A stretch of DNA of 64,000 bases, taken from the NCBI GenBank assembly GCA_910574455.1, contig CAJSYZ010000009.1, positions 1,364,001-1,428,000 on the forward strand. Direction: 5' to 3'. Each line of letters opens with the position of its first letter. The first letter of the stretch is position 1. The position numbers and the translations under genes were made by a program. Of this stretch, positions 9,417 to 20,048 are shown in pieces. Source of the DNA: Trichaptum fuscoviolaceum. Taxonomy: Eukaryota > Basidiomycota > Agaricomycetes > Hymenochaetales > Trichaptaceae. Below the pieces are notes generated by a model. The model was not told where the DNA came from. It did not search any database and saw only the letters and a program-made list of their open reading frames with translations.

Positions 9417-10631
9417 ATGGCGCCGACTTCATCAGACATGAACGAGGACAAACAAGCTCCTGACCTCACCGCTTCTGTCGGCTCCGGTCGCTATGTATTG
9501 GAGAAGTACCTTGGCCCATGTACTTTCGGATCTGTCTTCCTCGCTCGTGACAACAACCAGAACTTGAACTCAGGTCGCAAGGAACCTCGCAAGGTTGCCA
9601 TCAAACGTTTGGACAATGTGACATTAAGGCAGAAGACCAGGAACCATCTGGAATACGTACTTCACAGACGTGCATCGAAGTTTGTGAAGGACAGTATTGT
9701 TACCCTGTATGACATGGTGGAGGAAGGCGGGTATATTTACCTCATTCTCGGCTACAGTGATAGGGGAGATCTACACGATGCTGTCAACAACACGACCAAC
9801 TTTCGACTGAACGACAGTGCCATCAAGCATGCTTTTCTCCAGTTGCTCGATGGTGTCGAAGACCTCCACGAGGCTGGTTTATTCCATCGCGATCTACGAC
9901 CGGCGAATATTCTTCTGACATCAACACCTTCTGGCAACAATCAGAGGCTCCAAATAGCTGAATTCGGCCTGGCTGCCATCTCTGAACTTCAAGTTGTCGA
10001 AGATTTGGGAACAGATGACTACTCGCCTCCTGAGGCCTTTACTGACTCCTTCATCACGTCTGCGCGCGCTGCGGATATCTGGGCCCTGGGTGTCATCCTT
10101 GTCAACATGATGTTCCCGAACCAGATTTGGGATACGGCTGCCCTCTACGATGAATTGTATCAACAATACAAGAATGACCCTCGCTGTATGTTCAATACGT
10201 TGCCCTTCTCGGAGCAGGCATTCCAGTTCGTCAATCATATTTTCTCAACTGGTGGCTATACAAAGTCGCTGGCGCTTCTTAAGGAGGACTTCTTGAAGAT
10301 CGATACACTATTCATGACGGAGGAAGAATGTGGGGTCGCGCATAAGAATGGTCGCTCCATTGCGCTTGAAATGTACAAGGAGCTTGCAGCGAGAGTTAGC
10401 AGTATCGATGACACCAAAGACACTCCCGACCTCAAGACCAGTAACTCAACTTTAGCGGTCGACGGCGAGTCTGATGAGGTCACTCACACCAAGTCTTCGG
10501 TTTGTGACCTCTGCGGCGGAGGCTCTGCATCGCCCTACTTGCTTGCACCTGAGACCCATATCATGATCATGATGTGCTCGGTGGTGATGTGGGTAAGCGT
10601 ACTCGTAGCGCTGCTAACCCGGAGTCAATGA
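9417..10631 (+). CDS. Protein kinase-like protein, probable pseudokinase
   Basis: A single open frame of 404 residues from ATG in the context ACCATGG. The fold follows Ser/Thr kinases of the fungal Ran1/Ksp1 type. The glycine loop reads LGPCTFGSVFLARD (first Gly pair degenerate) and VAIKR has the lysine. The catalytic loop FHRDLRPANILL has Arg for the usual Lys. The DFG site is IAEFGLA with Glu for Asp, and APE is PPEAF. C-lobe ADIWALGVILVNMMFP is normal. The Asp-to-Glu change in the metal-binding motif suggests weak or no catalysis. The C-terminus ends in a hydrophobic stretch (MIMMCSVVMWVSVLVALL) that could be a tail anchor or the product of a late frameshift: the overlapping frame (VLGGDVGKRTRSAANPES) also looks coding. 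Confidence 0.75.
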   Translation: MAPTSSDMNEDKQAPDLTASVGSGRYVLEKYLGPCTFGSVFLARDNNQNLNSGRKEPRKVAIKRLDNVTLRQKTRNHLEYVLHRRASKFVKDSIVTLYDMVEEGGYIYLILGYSDRGDLHDAVNNTTNFRLNDSAIKHAFLQLLDGVEDLHEAGLFHRDLRPANILLTSTPSGNNQRLQIAEFGLAAISELQVVEDLGTDDYSPPEAFTDSFITSARAADIWALGVILVNMMFPNQIWDTAALYDELYQQYKNDPRCMFNTLPFSEQAFQFVNHIFSTGGYTKSLALLKEDFLKIDTLFMTEEECGVAHKNGRSIALEMYKELAARVSSIDDTKDTPDLKTSNSTLAVDGESDEVTHTKSSVCDLCGGGSASPYLLAPETHIMIMMCSVVMWVSVLVALLTRSQ

Positions 10632-11445
10632 GTGTCAAGTGCAACGAACGGCACATGGACTTGGCTCAGCTGGATGAAGTCCTTGCCTGCGTCGACACTT
10701 GTCACGGATGGGGGATAGTAGTATTTAGATGGAGCGCCGGACGTGACATCTGTTTCCTAAATCATGTATGCGTTTGAAATCATGTAACTACAGTATGGAC
10801 TTTAGTAGTGAACTGCGTTCATCATTGGACACTTTAACAGAGTTATTTCTTAGAGGAAACTTTGTCTCTAGGCCTTGATAACTTGAATCATCCGAGAGTT
10901 CTGGGGCTTGCATGGTGCCACGGTCTGGAAGCGAAGTAATTATTATAAGTATTATTGAGAAAGGGTAACATTAAGGTTATGAAGTCATGGAGACCAGACT
11001 CACCAGAGTTACTGAGGGCATCATGCAAGGGAGTCTGAGTGCAATGGTCGGGAGGGCAATTAGAGAATTTGAATGTAAGTGATAAGTTACTATGGATCCC
11101 CGAACATTCATGTCTGAATTTCAAAAGGTTAAGAGATTGGATACTATGTTTACAAGGACGATTAGAAAAACAGACCAAAGTATTCTGGTGGCCTTTCCCC
11201 TCTCAGGCATGGGGCCAATAGGGTACGCTAATAAATCCACGAGAAAAGTCAATCTGGAACAAATGGCATCAGATTTTCTTGCTCTCAGTGCTTCGAAAGC
11301 CAGTATACCCGAAAGGCCGCGAGACTTGTCCACCAACTCGGAAGACTGTTCGTTTAGCTTGCGTTGACGAATTCCTCATCTAAAGCCTGAGCCTGGTGAA
11401 AGAGCACTTACCAGCGTAGTTTCCGTTTCTATTCTCCCGAGAATC
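10632..11445. other. Uncertain region downstream of the kinase
   Basis: No confident gene. On the minus strand, 11121-11400 has coding-like frames and a good intron (donor about 11410, gtaagtgctc; acceptor ctttag), so it may hold the 3' end of the F-box gene at 11446-12401. I could not join the frames. Confidence 0.35.
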
Positions 11446-12401
11446 TCAGATTCTCCATTGAGCAGCACTTCCCGTAAGCTTCTCAAGGTACGGCAGTGTA
11501 ACCCGTCCTAAGGAATATACATTAGAATTCTGCAATCCAGTCAAATCGTAGGGCAGTTCGACAAGATTCGAATGGAAATGAAAGAAGTCCTCGATACTAC
11601 GAGGATCCGTTCCGCTGGCAAGTCTCATCTCCAGACTCAAGGAGCGAAGTTGAGGTAGTGATGTGGGCGGAAGAGTCCAAGCATTCAGCCTGTAGTTCGG
11701 CGGTAGACGTATGGATAGCCTCTTTGGGATGAGTAAGCTCAAGCATGTAAGCAAGCTGTAAAAGTTACCTCAAGGAAGGGATTATTCTGTACCCATTCAA
11801 AAAGCAGTGAATTGAGTCTCTCTTGCGTTTCTCCGTTTCTTCGTCTACAATAAGTAGATATTTCGAGATTCGTGAGGCTCGTAATCTGATTGTTTTTTGT
11901 AAGCGAAAAAGGCATGGGTTGAGTATTATGCACCTTTGTTATCCCGGAAGCAAACAGGATATTGCATCCCGGAAGCAAAATGACACGGAGAGATTTGAGA
12001 CATGCTTTGCGCGAGAGTGATTCCCAGACTGCAGCTTGGGCTTCTCTAGTGGGCACGCTTGTTTCGTCAGAGATATCTACTAGAGTGGCCTCGCTAAGGT
12101 TCTGCATGAGGTTGATCGCTGTCGTTGCTTCCAGAGAGATTCGTTTGAACTTGATGTCGAGACTGTTGACGTTAGCAGTTCTATCTGGATGCGCAATAAG
12201 ATCGCGCCAGGGCTCTGAGTCTTGACTTCTCGTCATGTCGATAGGGCCAATCTGCCGGTAATTGAGGTGTCTGGAAGCTACGATTGTGAAGATCGATTTG
12301 CATGTCAAGCCGAAATTTAACAAGTCGAATGCCTTTGGGATGCGAGACGCTATCGCGTCCTGGATTTCCAAAGGAAGTGAAAGGAGGCTTGCAAAAGACA
12401 T
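11446..12401 (-). CDS. F-box/LRR-type protein, probably broken in the middle
   Basis: ATG at 12401 opens an F-box: LLSLPLEIQDAIASRIPKAF then DLLNFGLTCKSIF (residues about 5-40). Leucine-rich-repeat-like text follows (SLDIKFKRISLE, LTNLEISTYCRR). The frame stops at 11739. A second frame from 11754 to 11446 continues in the same style (LPQLRSLSLEMRL, HSNLVELPYDLTG, LPYLEKLTGSAA). Only 13 bases resemble an intron between them (gtaacttttacag), too short to be real, so a frameshift is likelier than a missed intron. F-box proteins pick substrates for SCF ubiquitin ligases, and basidiomycetes have hundreds, many of them decaying. Confidence 0.6.
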
Positions 12402-12621
12402 AACTGAATCTCTATGCGAATAGAAGAAGAAGAAAAAGAGGAAGATTCGAGTTCGAGTACAAATCATAGCAACTTGAAGCCGTCGCGGAGTGCTAATCAC
12501 GTGAAGTAAACGCGTCGATCTCCTACTAGTATGTAGCCGTGGCTTCGAGTTTTTGCTTCTGTTCTCGATTTTGGTACGCACACACTATTAAGTATGTGAT
12601 ACCCAGTATAGTAGAGGACAA

Positions 12622-13623
12622 TTAATGCAGTCCTAGTATCAAACAAATCTGTTCTGAATTTCTTAAGAACTGGAAAGCTTCTTCGCTGACGTCTGTCCAT
12701 TCACGGCCGTCTTCCTCTAGGCGCCTTTCCAGCACGTCTTTTCCTGTCAGCTCAAACCTATCTCCCGCCCAGCCGCCCCGATCAACCACGTCTGAATTGG
12801 TCCAGATGATATGCACAAGCAGGATCCACCCCGTAATGAGGTCATCCTCATTTTCACTGGCAAGATCTTCCGGCATGGCATCGACTCGGACGTAAACGTG
12901 CTTTGTGATATTCCAAATGACTTCAGGTTCTGTGGACACCGGTAGGACCAAGCCATATGCGATGCGAGATTCGGGTGTATCCGATTCGAGGCCTCTTTGC
13001 AGGTCTACTCGAAGATCTTCTGGCTCCGCATAAGATACGAAGTCCCCGAAAACGTCGCCCTTGTCCAATCCTTCAGGGAGGTTAATGTCGCCACCACCAT
13101 CCTCGACGCAGATGAGCCGGTCACCAGTCCAGTTTATGCCTATGAGTTGTTTGATGCGCCGCTCGCCTATGATCATGAGTCGTGTATTGGCGACTCCAAG
13201 CCGGAACGCGGTTCGCACATCGTTGATTTGCTCGAAAATCATGCATATAAGCTCCTCGGGGATTTCAAGCTGCCCGAGACCGCGAGGTACACCGACTTTG
13301 CGATAATTTATTCTGCGTGGAGTTCATTCAAGAGAAACTGTCACATGAGACCTTCTGAGCTTACCTTTCCTTCTCCATAAGCTGACCCAATGATTTCCAT
13401 TCCGACTTTCTGAAAACCGACAAACAGAAATCTCCGAAGAAGGTTGCAGATTCACCTTCGTGAAATAAGTCTCCGAGATATGTAACTTCCTTTTTGTCCA
13501 CATTTACGCTGTTACAGATCATAGGATTTTAGAGTTGATGACCTGGAAATGTAAATTTGAGACTCACATCTTCAAGTTTAAAGTAGGCTCGGGCTCCCAG
13601 TCCGATTCCGATTCCGAGCTCAT
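12622..13623 (-). CDS. F-box-like protein (basidiomycete family)
   Basis: Three exons, 13568-13623, 13365-13508 and 12622-13312, splice in frame to 296 residues. The start is acidic (MSSESESDWEPEP), then VDKKEVTYLGDLFHEG. An F-box-like helix pair follows at about residues 75-115: LGQLEIPEELICMIFEQI then NDVRTAFRLGVANTRLM. The rest is the beta-rich, acidic tail usual for this lineage-specific family (WNITKHVYVRVDAMPE, GWILLVHIIWTNSD). Its likely role is substrate recognition in an SCF complex, but no ligand can be inferred. It lies 220 bases upstream of the other F-box gene on the same strand. Confidence 0.7.
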
Positions 13624-14279
13624 GGTGAACGTACAGAGTTGTTTGTTGATGTTGCGTTTTTCAAGTCACTCTCAAGTCGCTTCAACTTGAAGTTAGGGCA
13701 GGATCAAATTGGGGAAGAACTTGAACTTGAGAATCCTGACCTTCACATCACATCACAATTGGAATCTTGTAAATACATAACGTCGGCTAGGTGTGTTATT
13801 CAACGGGAGCTCTGGCGGACATTGAGTCCTAAAAGATCTCAAAAAAGACTCCAAAGCCTTCAACCCAAACTAAAGGATATGGAGATAGCGAGAAAAGAGG
13901 AGGAAGTGCTGTAATAGTATGTACTAATGTTTTCTACATAAGCGCGCCGCGCCTGAGGGTCATTCATGTGACCACTTAAGGGCACTGGCAGGCTCAGTGG
14001 TCGTGTCATTCTTAGCTGAAACTTGGTCTGAAAGCCACAAGTTCGAGTCGAGTCGATTACGACTCATACCTAAGCCCATGCAGTAATGTTGATTGCCGTT
14101 ACTGTGAAAACGCTAGATATAAGATAGATGGGTGGCTATCTTCGCCCATCGTCATTCGACTGCAAAGAATACACATCCACACTGGCACCAACTCCGCCAA
14201 TCAAATCGCACAGTTGAGAATGTCAGAAATCATTGGTATATTCTAGGATGTTGCTATGACTATTAACTAATCTATCATT
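13624..14279. other. Intergenic region with word repeats
   Basis: No gene is supported. Stretches at 13660-13740 (CAACTTGAAGTT, TTGAACTTGAGA) belong to the palindromic word class seen elsewhere in the window. Confidence 0.5.
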
Positions 14280-16133
14280 TTAAACAGATATCTCTGCGAC
14301 CCATTGCTCGAACAGTCCACTTAGGAGCTTGACATCCTCTTCGTCCGAGAACTCTGCAGACGTATGCAGATGCAAAGACAGTTCGCCATTATACTGATAA
14401 ATCAGAGCGATGATGATTGGCAGCTTGACACGTATTGCGAAGACAAGGTCATTGACCGTCAATGTCGGGTTCTTCGCAGAGGGGAGGTACGCGTTGAGGA
14501 GCCCGAGGCGTTCAAGGTCTCCGATGGACGAGATAATAGGTGTTACGGCTTGGAGGATCGCAGGGCTGAACGCGCTCGAAAGTTGATTCATCGCTGTCTC
14601 GCGGGTGAGGTACGCATCCAAGGATTTCTTCATGCCTTCTATATCAGTGGTGATAACGAGTCATTGTGGTGATGATTCTTACATCAGTTGCATTCCACCC
14701 GTCTGCCACCTCGCGAACCAACGAATCCCAGAAGAAATCCAGGTTTACATCGTGTGATGCCGTACTCTTAGCTTCGTCGATCTTCACAATCTTACGGACT
14801 GCGTCCATACCCAAGAAAAGAGGGACACCGTCGGTTGTGAATAAAGGAGCCGGTTTTCCTGATTTGAAAGATTCATAGCCATCCGAGAGCTTAGGGCGCT
14901 GTCGGAAAAAAAGAGTCAGAATAGCAACCCAACGCTAAGGACCTAGTATCATACGTGGTTGACAAAATTCCATCCGAGAGGGAAGACAGTCGAAGACTTG
15001 AAGCCAGTAGCCACTGCCTCGAAACGTTCACGTCCTTGCCTACCAGCGATCCTCAGCAACGCTTCGGATAGGACAACGGCAACTAAGGTGGTCATGACCT
15101 GCGTAATCGTCCGACCATGCTTCTTTGAAACTGCATGGAGTTTCGCAGTGGCCTCTCGAGAAAACTTGACGACTTTCCCGATATCACCTTCATTGTCACC
15201 CACTTTATAGGGAGCAACCATCCAGGGCACCTAATTAAACGAGGTCAGACTCGGAGTGATCGCTTAATTTGGGTGCAGAAAAGGGCACTGACCATGGCTG
15301 GTGGTGCTTCACTACCGTCCTCTGGAGCCTTCGGTGCTGCTGGAGGCGAGATGCTGGGCAATTCAGGTGGCTGTCCATTCTTCAGGATCGCCGGGATGAA
15401 CGGTCCTGGGGCAGCCAGACGAGACACCTCTTCTCCCCACTGTAACTCAGAAACCGGTCGAGCTTTGTTTTCGAGGACTGAGACAAGTAGCTCAAGGAGA
15501 AGATCGAGCATATAGAAGGCGCTCCTCCCGTCTATGCTGTTATGGGAAACAACCAAGCTGGGCAACAGAGATGTTATGTTCATACTTCGACCAGCAATAC
15601 ATCAAGGCAATGTAGCGTACCTGATAATCCAACCACCATTTGGAGATGGTGAAACATGTACCTCTGCGTTGTGATGGTTTTCCGTCATCTTCCACCAGTG
15701 CTTTTCCTTTAGATCGCAATGTCTCTCATACAGTGGTTTTGCACCGTCTGTGAATACGACGGAATCCTTGGCCCATTTCTCTGCCTCTTGCAAGGACTTC
15801 GGGGCAGTGTAACGGAAAGCGGGCTGGCCATCAGCATCCTTGAATGTCGTGCAGGCAATACCAGGGACCATATGGCGGAACTTCAGCCAAGCTGCCTGGA
15901 CCTTCGGTTCAAGCATGACCCACGTCGACGCGGAAGGAATGGATGCCTCCGCTGTCACTGTTACATGAGTTGCTCCATCGCACTGCTGCCTGTTAAACTT
16001 GTGAGCGATGAGATGGAAAGTTATCTGAATCCACTACTCACTCGCAAACACTCCCAAAAGCCTCTAGACCGAAGCACTTGCGGACATAGTCATTGTCCTT
16101 GGTTTTATTGAAGACATATCCGTTGCTCGCCAT
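14280..16133 (-). CDS. CoA-dependent acyltransferase-like protein (HxxxD type)
   Basis: Exons 16042-16133, 15621-15989, 15293-15557, 14955-15230 and 14683-14898 splice in one frame from MASNGYVFNKTKDNDY. The active-site motif SHNSIDGRSAF (H-x3-D-G) sits just after the second intron, as in chloramphenicol-acetyltransferase-fold acyltransferases (condensation/BAHD/Tri3-like). The C-terminal half has GWNFVNHRPKL and FFWDSLVREV. A last segment, 14280-14633 (MKKSLDAYLTRE to FEQWVAEISV), clearly belongs to the same protein, but the canonical splice (donor gtaagaatc at 14682, acceptor tgatatag) leaves it out of frame. Either an unusual splice or a small indel is present. Enzymes of this fold acylate alcohols or amines from acyl-CoA; the substrate is unknown. 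Confidence 0.7.
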
Positions 16134-17000
16134 CTCGATCGAAGAATGCAAGAATTTGATGACAGAGAGGATCCGACGATGAAGAATATCCCATCATGAT
16201 CTCCGTCCTCGTCGACTTTTATCCTGCCATCGGCTCGGCTTCCTGGCCTAGGGTATTTACACGAGCCCAATTCATGGTACTTCAATAAAATAGCCGAGAC
16301 TCTTCACATTCAAGCTGAATTACTACAGACCTTTCCGTAGGAATCCACCAAAAAAACTGTGTGCTCGGCTATTGAAATGTGTCATTGGTTTTTGATTTGA
16401 AACTACACTTGCAAAGCACAAATGCGCTCCGTTTTCTTTCAAGTTCGCGGGCATGCATGAGTATTTACGTGTGGTGGTGACTTGTGCCATGCATGAAAGT
16501 TTAAGATACCTAGAATCAAATAGCAGGCTACGCGACTTTTTGAGGCCCAGGGGGTGTAAACTTGTCATATGCATCGGTGTTGTCGGAGTATATAGTCCCC
16601 GTCGATATATGTAGCAGCAACCGCCTCTAGTTCTCCGAAGATCCCTCACGGTTAAAATTCTGAGAAAATCAGCGAATGACCGTGAATGGCAACGCCGTTA
16701 AATTTTACATGTATACAAAGGCCATCGATAACAGTACTCCGACTCTCAACTCCCCTAGTTCGCTCATGTATGTTTGAACGTCACGGTCTCTTGTCAAAGC
16801 CTCAACGCAATGATGCAGTCTATATACCACATAACACATTTGAAAGGAAAATATGGTGCTCCAACAGGTTTGTGTACAAAGTCTAGTAACGCTGGCACGT
16901 CTAAATGAGTGTAATCGAACCGTTTCTATGCAAATAGTGATAAGAAAGAAATACCCCCGATCAAAACCTCTTCGGTAGACACTACCGAGTCTCTTCTCTA
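16134..17000. other. Intergenic region
   Basis: Only short overlapping ORFs are present on both strands, with no coherent exon structure. I see nothing assignable. Confidence 0.5.
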
Positions 17001-18810
17001 TTACTTCCTATCCATCGCTGTGATGCTATCCTCGTCCTCAGTCAAGTGAACGTGTTTCGAGTCATCGGCAACATGTGTCTCGACATCAACAAATACCTGC
17101 GAAACCCGATACAATTAGTATTCGATACATCAACTAAAACTAAAACACTAACCGCCGTTCCACCTGACTGCCCTACCGCTCGAGAACGTGCCTGATTTCT
17201 GGCATTATCCTTCGCCGACATGATTTGCATGTTCAAATGCCTAGTTCCAGTCTGTTGACTTTCAGCATTTGACAACGAATGAGTTTCGTTGTCAGCCTGA
17301 GTCTCCCATTGATTGGTGTTGCCTTTTCTTGGGCGAGAGTTCAATGAGGATAACACGGAGTTCGTGTACAACTTAGGAATGAACATCGAGATCGCGATAT
17401 GATACGGCTCGGGCTACGGCAGAAAGAACCATCAATTCTCAGCCTAAGTGATATCAAATCGAGGAGAGCTTACAGTCGCCAAGTAAGAAGCCAAATCGGC
17501 AATGGAAACTGTTGAGAAACGTAAATGAGGAGCATAACTTCACGAACGCAGTACGTACAGAGCGTCGTAAGCAAACAGCTTTGTACAGTCACTGAAAATC
17601 AAATTAGCTATCGTGACACGAGCGGTGGGGATAAACATACTTCTGACGATCTTCTTTAGCACGTCTTCTGTCTTAGAGAACCCTGTCCGACGTTTGCGCT
17701 ATTTAGACATCAGATGATATTGCTTTGGTGAGGAGGGAACCAATATACCAAGAAATGTGTCATAGCGGCAGTAATGATGATGTCCTATGTGCGCATGCAA
17801 GATCAATTCCATCATCACTAATGCAACACCGTAGCGAGTTACTCACCGAAAGCACAGCAGGGACTAGCCAAACATATACGAGAGGGGCCAAGGTTTGGAA
17901 ATCAGCCAAACTGGGCTTGAAATGGAGCGCTATCGTTGCTCATTAGCCTACAGTAGAAAATAGCGACGATGTACTTCAATACCTATAGCAGCCCCCACAC
18001 CGCCGGCTTAGAGACAATAATGCGTAAGTCATAGAATTGAGCGAAGTCGAGAAGAAGACGTACTCAATACGCAAAAACCGAGGAAAAGAATCGAACCAGA
18101 AACCAACTTGTTGCCGGTGAGCACATAGAGCCGCCACGCGTAGAACGACTGACAGTAAACGGCAATGATGCCTCCCATAGCCGGATCGGAAGCAAGCTCT
18201 GAAGACATAGTCAGCGGGGTCACATCAAACGCGATTAGAATAAAGCCACTTACGCCAGTTAGCAAAAGCAAATGGTAAAAGATTGCCTAAACGATACGAA
18301 TTAGATACAAAGTCATGGCGAGTGACAGGCCATACCGAAGTTCATAATGACCAGGTCAAAAATCCACCAAGTAACGAAGAGACTGTTCAAGAAGTCCGCG
18401 AGTATTAAGACGGAGACCTAGCAAAACTGTGGTCAGCAAGAGACATAAAACTGAACCATTTATGGTCGATGCAGCATACATAGATCTTGATCCACAACGG
18501 ATCCCTGTAATTAGAGTCAATAATGAAATATCGTACGCTATAGTCGTAAACGCACTTCTTGTACTTGAGGTAGTAATCCCATGCCTTAACACTAAAGTAT
18601 CAGCACGCGCAGCTCTTTACAATGTTCGAAAATACGTACCTGACTTATGATCACCCCAAACAGCATGACATTGAAGAAGACGCCTGCCTGTGCGCATGTT
18701 GTCAGTGACTGCGTTTGGTAGAAAGGCTCGAAAATGTAAAGCCTACCAGAGCCGGACCATGCCTGCGAAGTCGAATACGTCAGTACGAGTCCGCTCCGGA
18801 CAAGATTCAT
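17001..18810 (-). CDS. DUF6534-type multi-pass membrane protein
   Basis: A minus-strand gene of about ten short exons, starting at ATG 18810 (MNLVRSGLVLTYS) and ending VTAMDRK-like (ITAMDRK) at 17001. Spliced pieces follow the basidiomycete DUF6534 order: GVFFNVMLFGVIISQ, AWDYYLKYKK, DPLWIKIY, VLILADFLNSLFVTWWI, ASDPAMGGIIAVYCQSFYAW, LAPLVYVWLVPAVLSD, IIITAAMTHFL, RKRRTGFSKTEDVLKKIV and FIPKLYTNSVLSSLNSR. I count six or seven membrane helices with a polar, Ser/Asn-rich tail. Two internal junctions (around 17940 and 17590) were not resolved base by base. Function is unknown; the family is large in mushroom genomes. Confidence 0.7.
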
Positions 18811-20048
18811 CGCTCACGAAATAGAGATAGGGGAGACGTATGATGCCATGGCTGGAGTCCACACAGAGCCTGAGGTATCGCAAACTTGCTGAGCTCATGC
18901 ACATCCATGTATTTATTGTGGCCATAGTGCAATATTAACGCGTCCCTTGCTTCGAGATACCACCGCTTTTGTTGCTTCCATTTTTCACGTATGGGAACTC
19001 TATTAGTTAGCCGGCCGAAGAAGAAGAAAAGAGAGCCCTGACGGACATCTTGTACGCCAAATTTTCGGCTTCATTGCGCATTTACTCCTGCAGCCGAGCG
19101 GGGTGAGAAACGGTGTTTTTTCAGCGGATGTAACGGATATTTAATGATTTGCTTCGCCCATGGCCCCATACTAGCTATGCAGCCTCAATGACAACTGTGA
19201 CATGCTCTCAAAGCTCTTGTCGCCGCGCAGCTTCAGGTAATCGAAGTATCAAACCAGCGAGTCCTTGGAGAAACGGCTCCCTATACGAAGCCCAAAAGAC
19301 AAACGGGCATTATTATCCGAGTGTGCTTAGGCTTGGATCCGTCGCTTAGTATGCAATATCGAAGGTCGGCCACAAAAGAATTAGAATAGGGTAAGGGACG
19401 TCTTGATCGATCAATCCCGCTTCCGAAGCACCGCCTCGTTACAAGCTAAAAAAGAGCGATGAGGCAACCCAGAGAGCGAAAATCGAGAGAAGCATCTAAA
19501 TAAAAATAAATTAGCCACGAATTTGACATTAGTACAAATGAATGTGTACCTTGAGCGAAGAGCTGCAATTCGTGTTTTGTTGTTAAAGGACACAGGCAGC
19601 CGCGCAGGCGATTCACCGAAGCGTCGCTTGAGAATAATCGAGTCGTATAACAGCCATTCGCAAGCGCTCTGTGTTTTGCCAGATGTGAAATACTCAAAGC
19701 ACTTGTAGCGAGAGAGATAGAGTCCCCAAGAAAAAATTCATGAGCTTCCACGAAGATTAGAATGTTGGAGCTCGCAAGAATGGGGAGATGTTGCTGGATT
19801 GTTCGGGTGTCGGGACCGTACGCGATGGAATGTTGACTTTGACTCGTCCAATCAGTGGTAGCGGTGATTGAGCGCTGTGTGCCGCGAAACTTCTTGTTGG
19901 CCGCGAAAGTATACAGTTTGTTACGATAATATCAAACACATTCATAGATACACATAACTTCCCTTAAAAGCTACAGAAATCGTGCACAGATGACTTCTGC
20001 CACCAAAAGCAATATTACAAAACACCGTGGACGCATAGGGAGAGATGA
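18811..20048. other. Region without an assignable gene
   Basis: The minus strand at 19411-19751 has overlapping frames that look partly coding (YKCFEYFTSGK, ILKRRFGESPARLPV) and one plausible intron (gtacacattc to ttatttag). No start, stop and frame combination made a convincing protein. The rest is blank. Confidence 0.35.
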
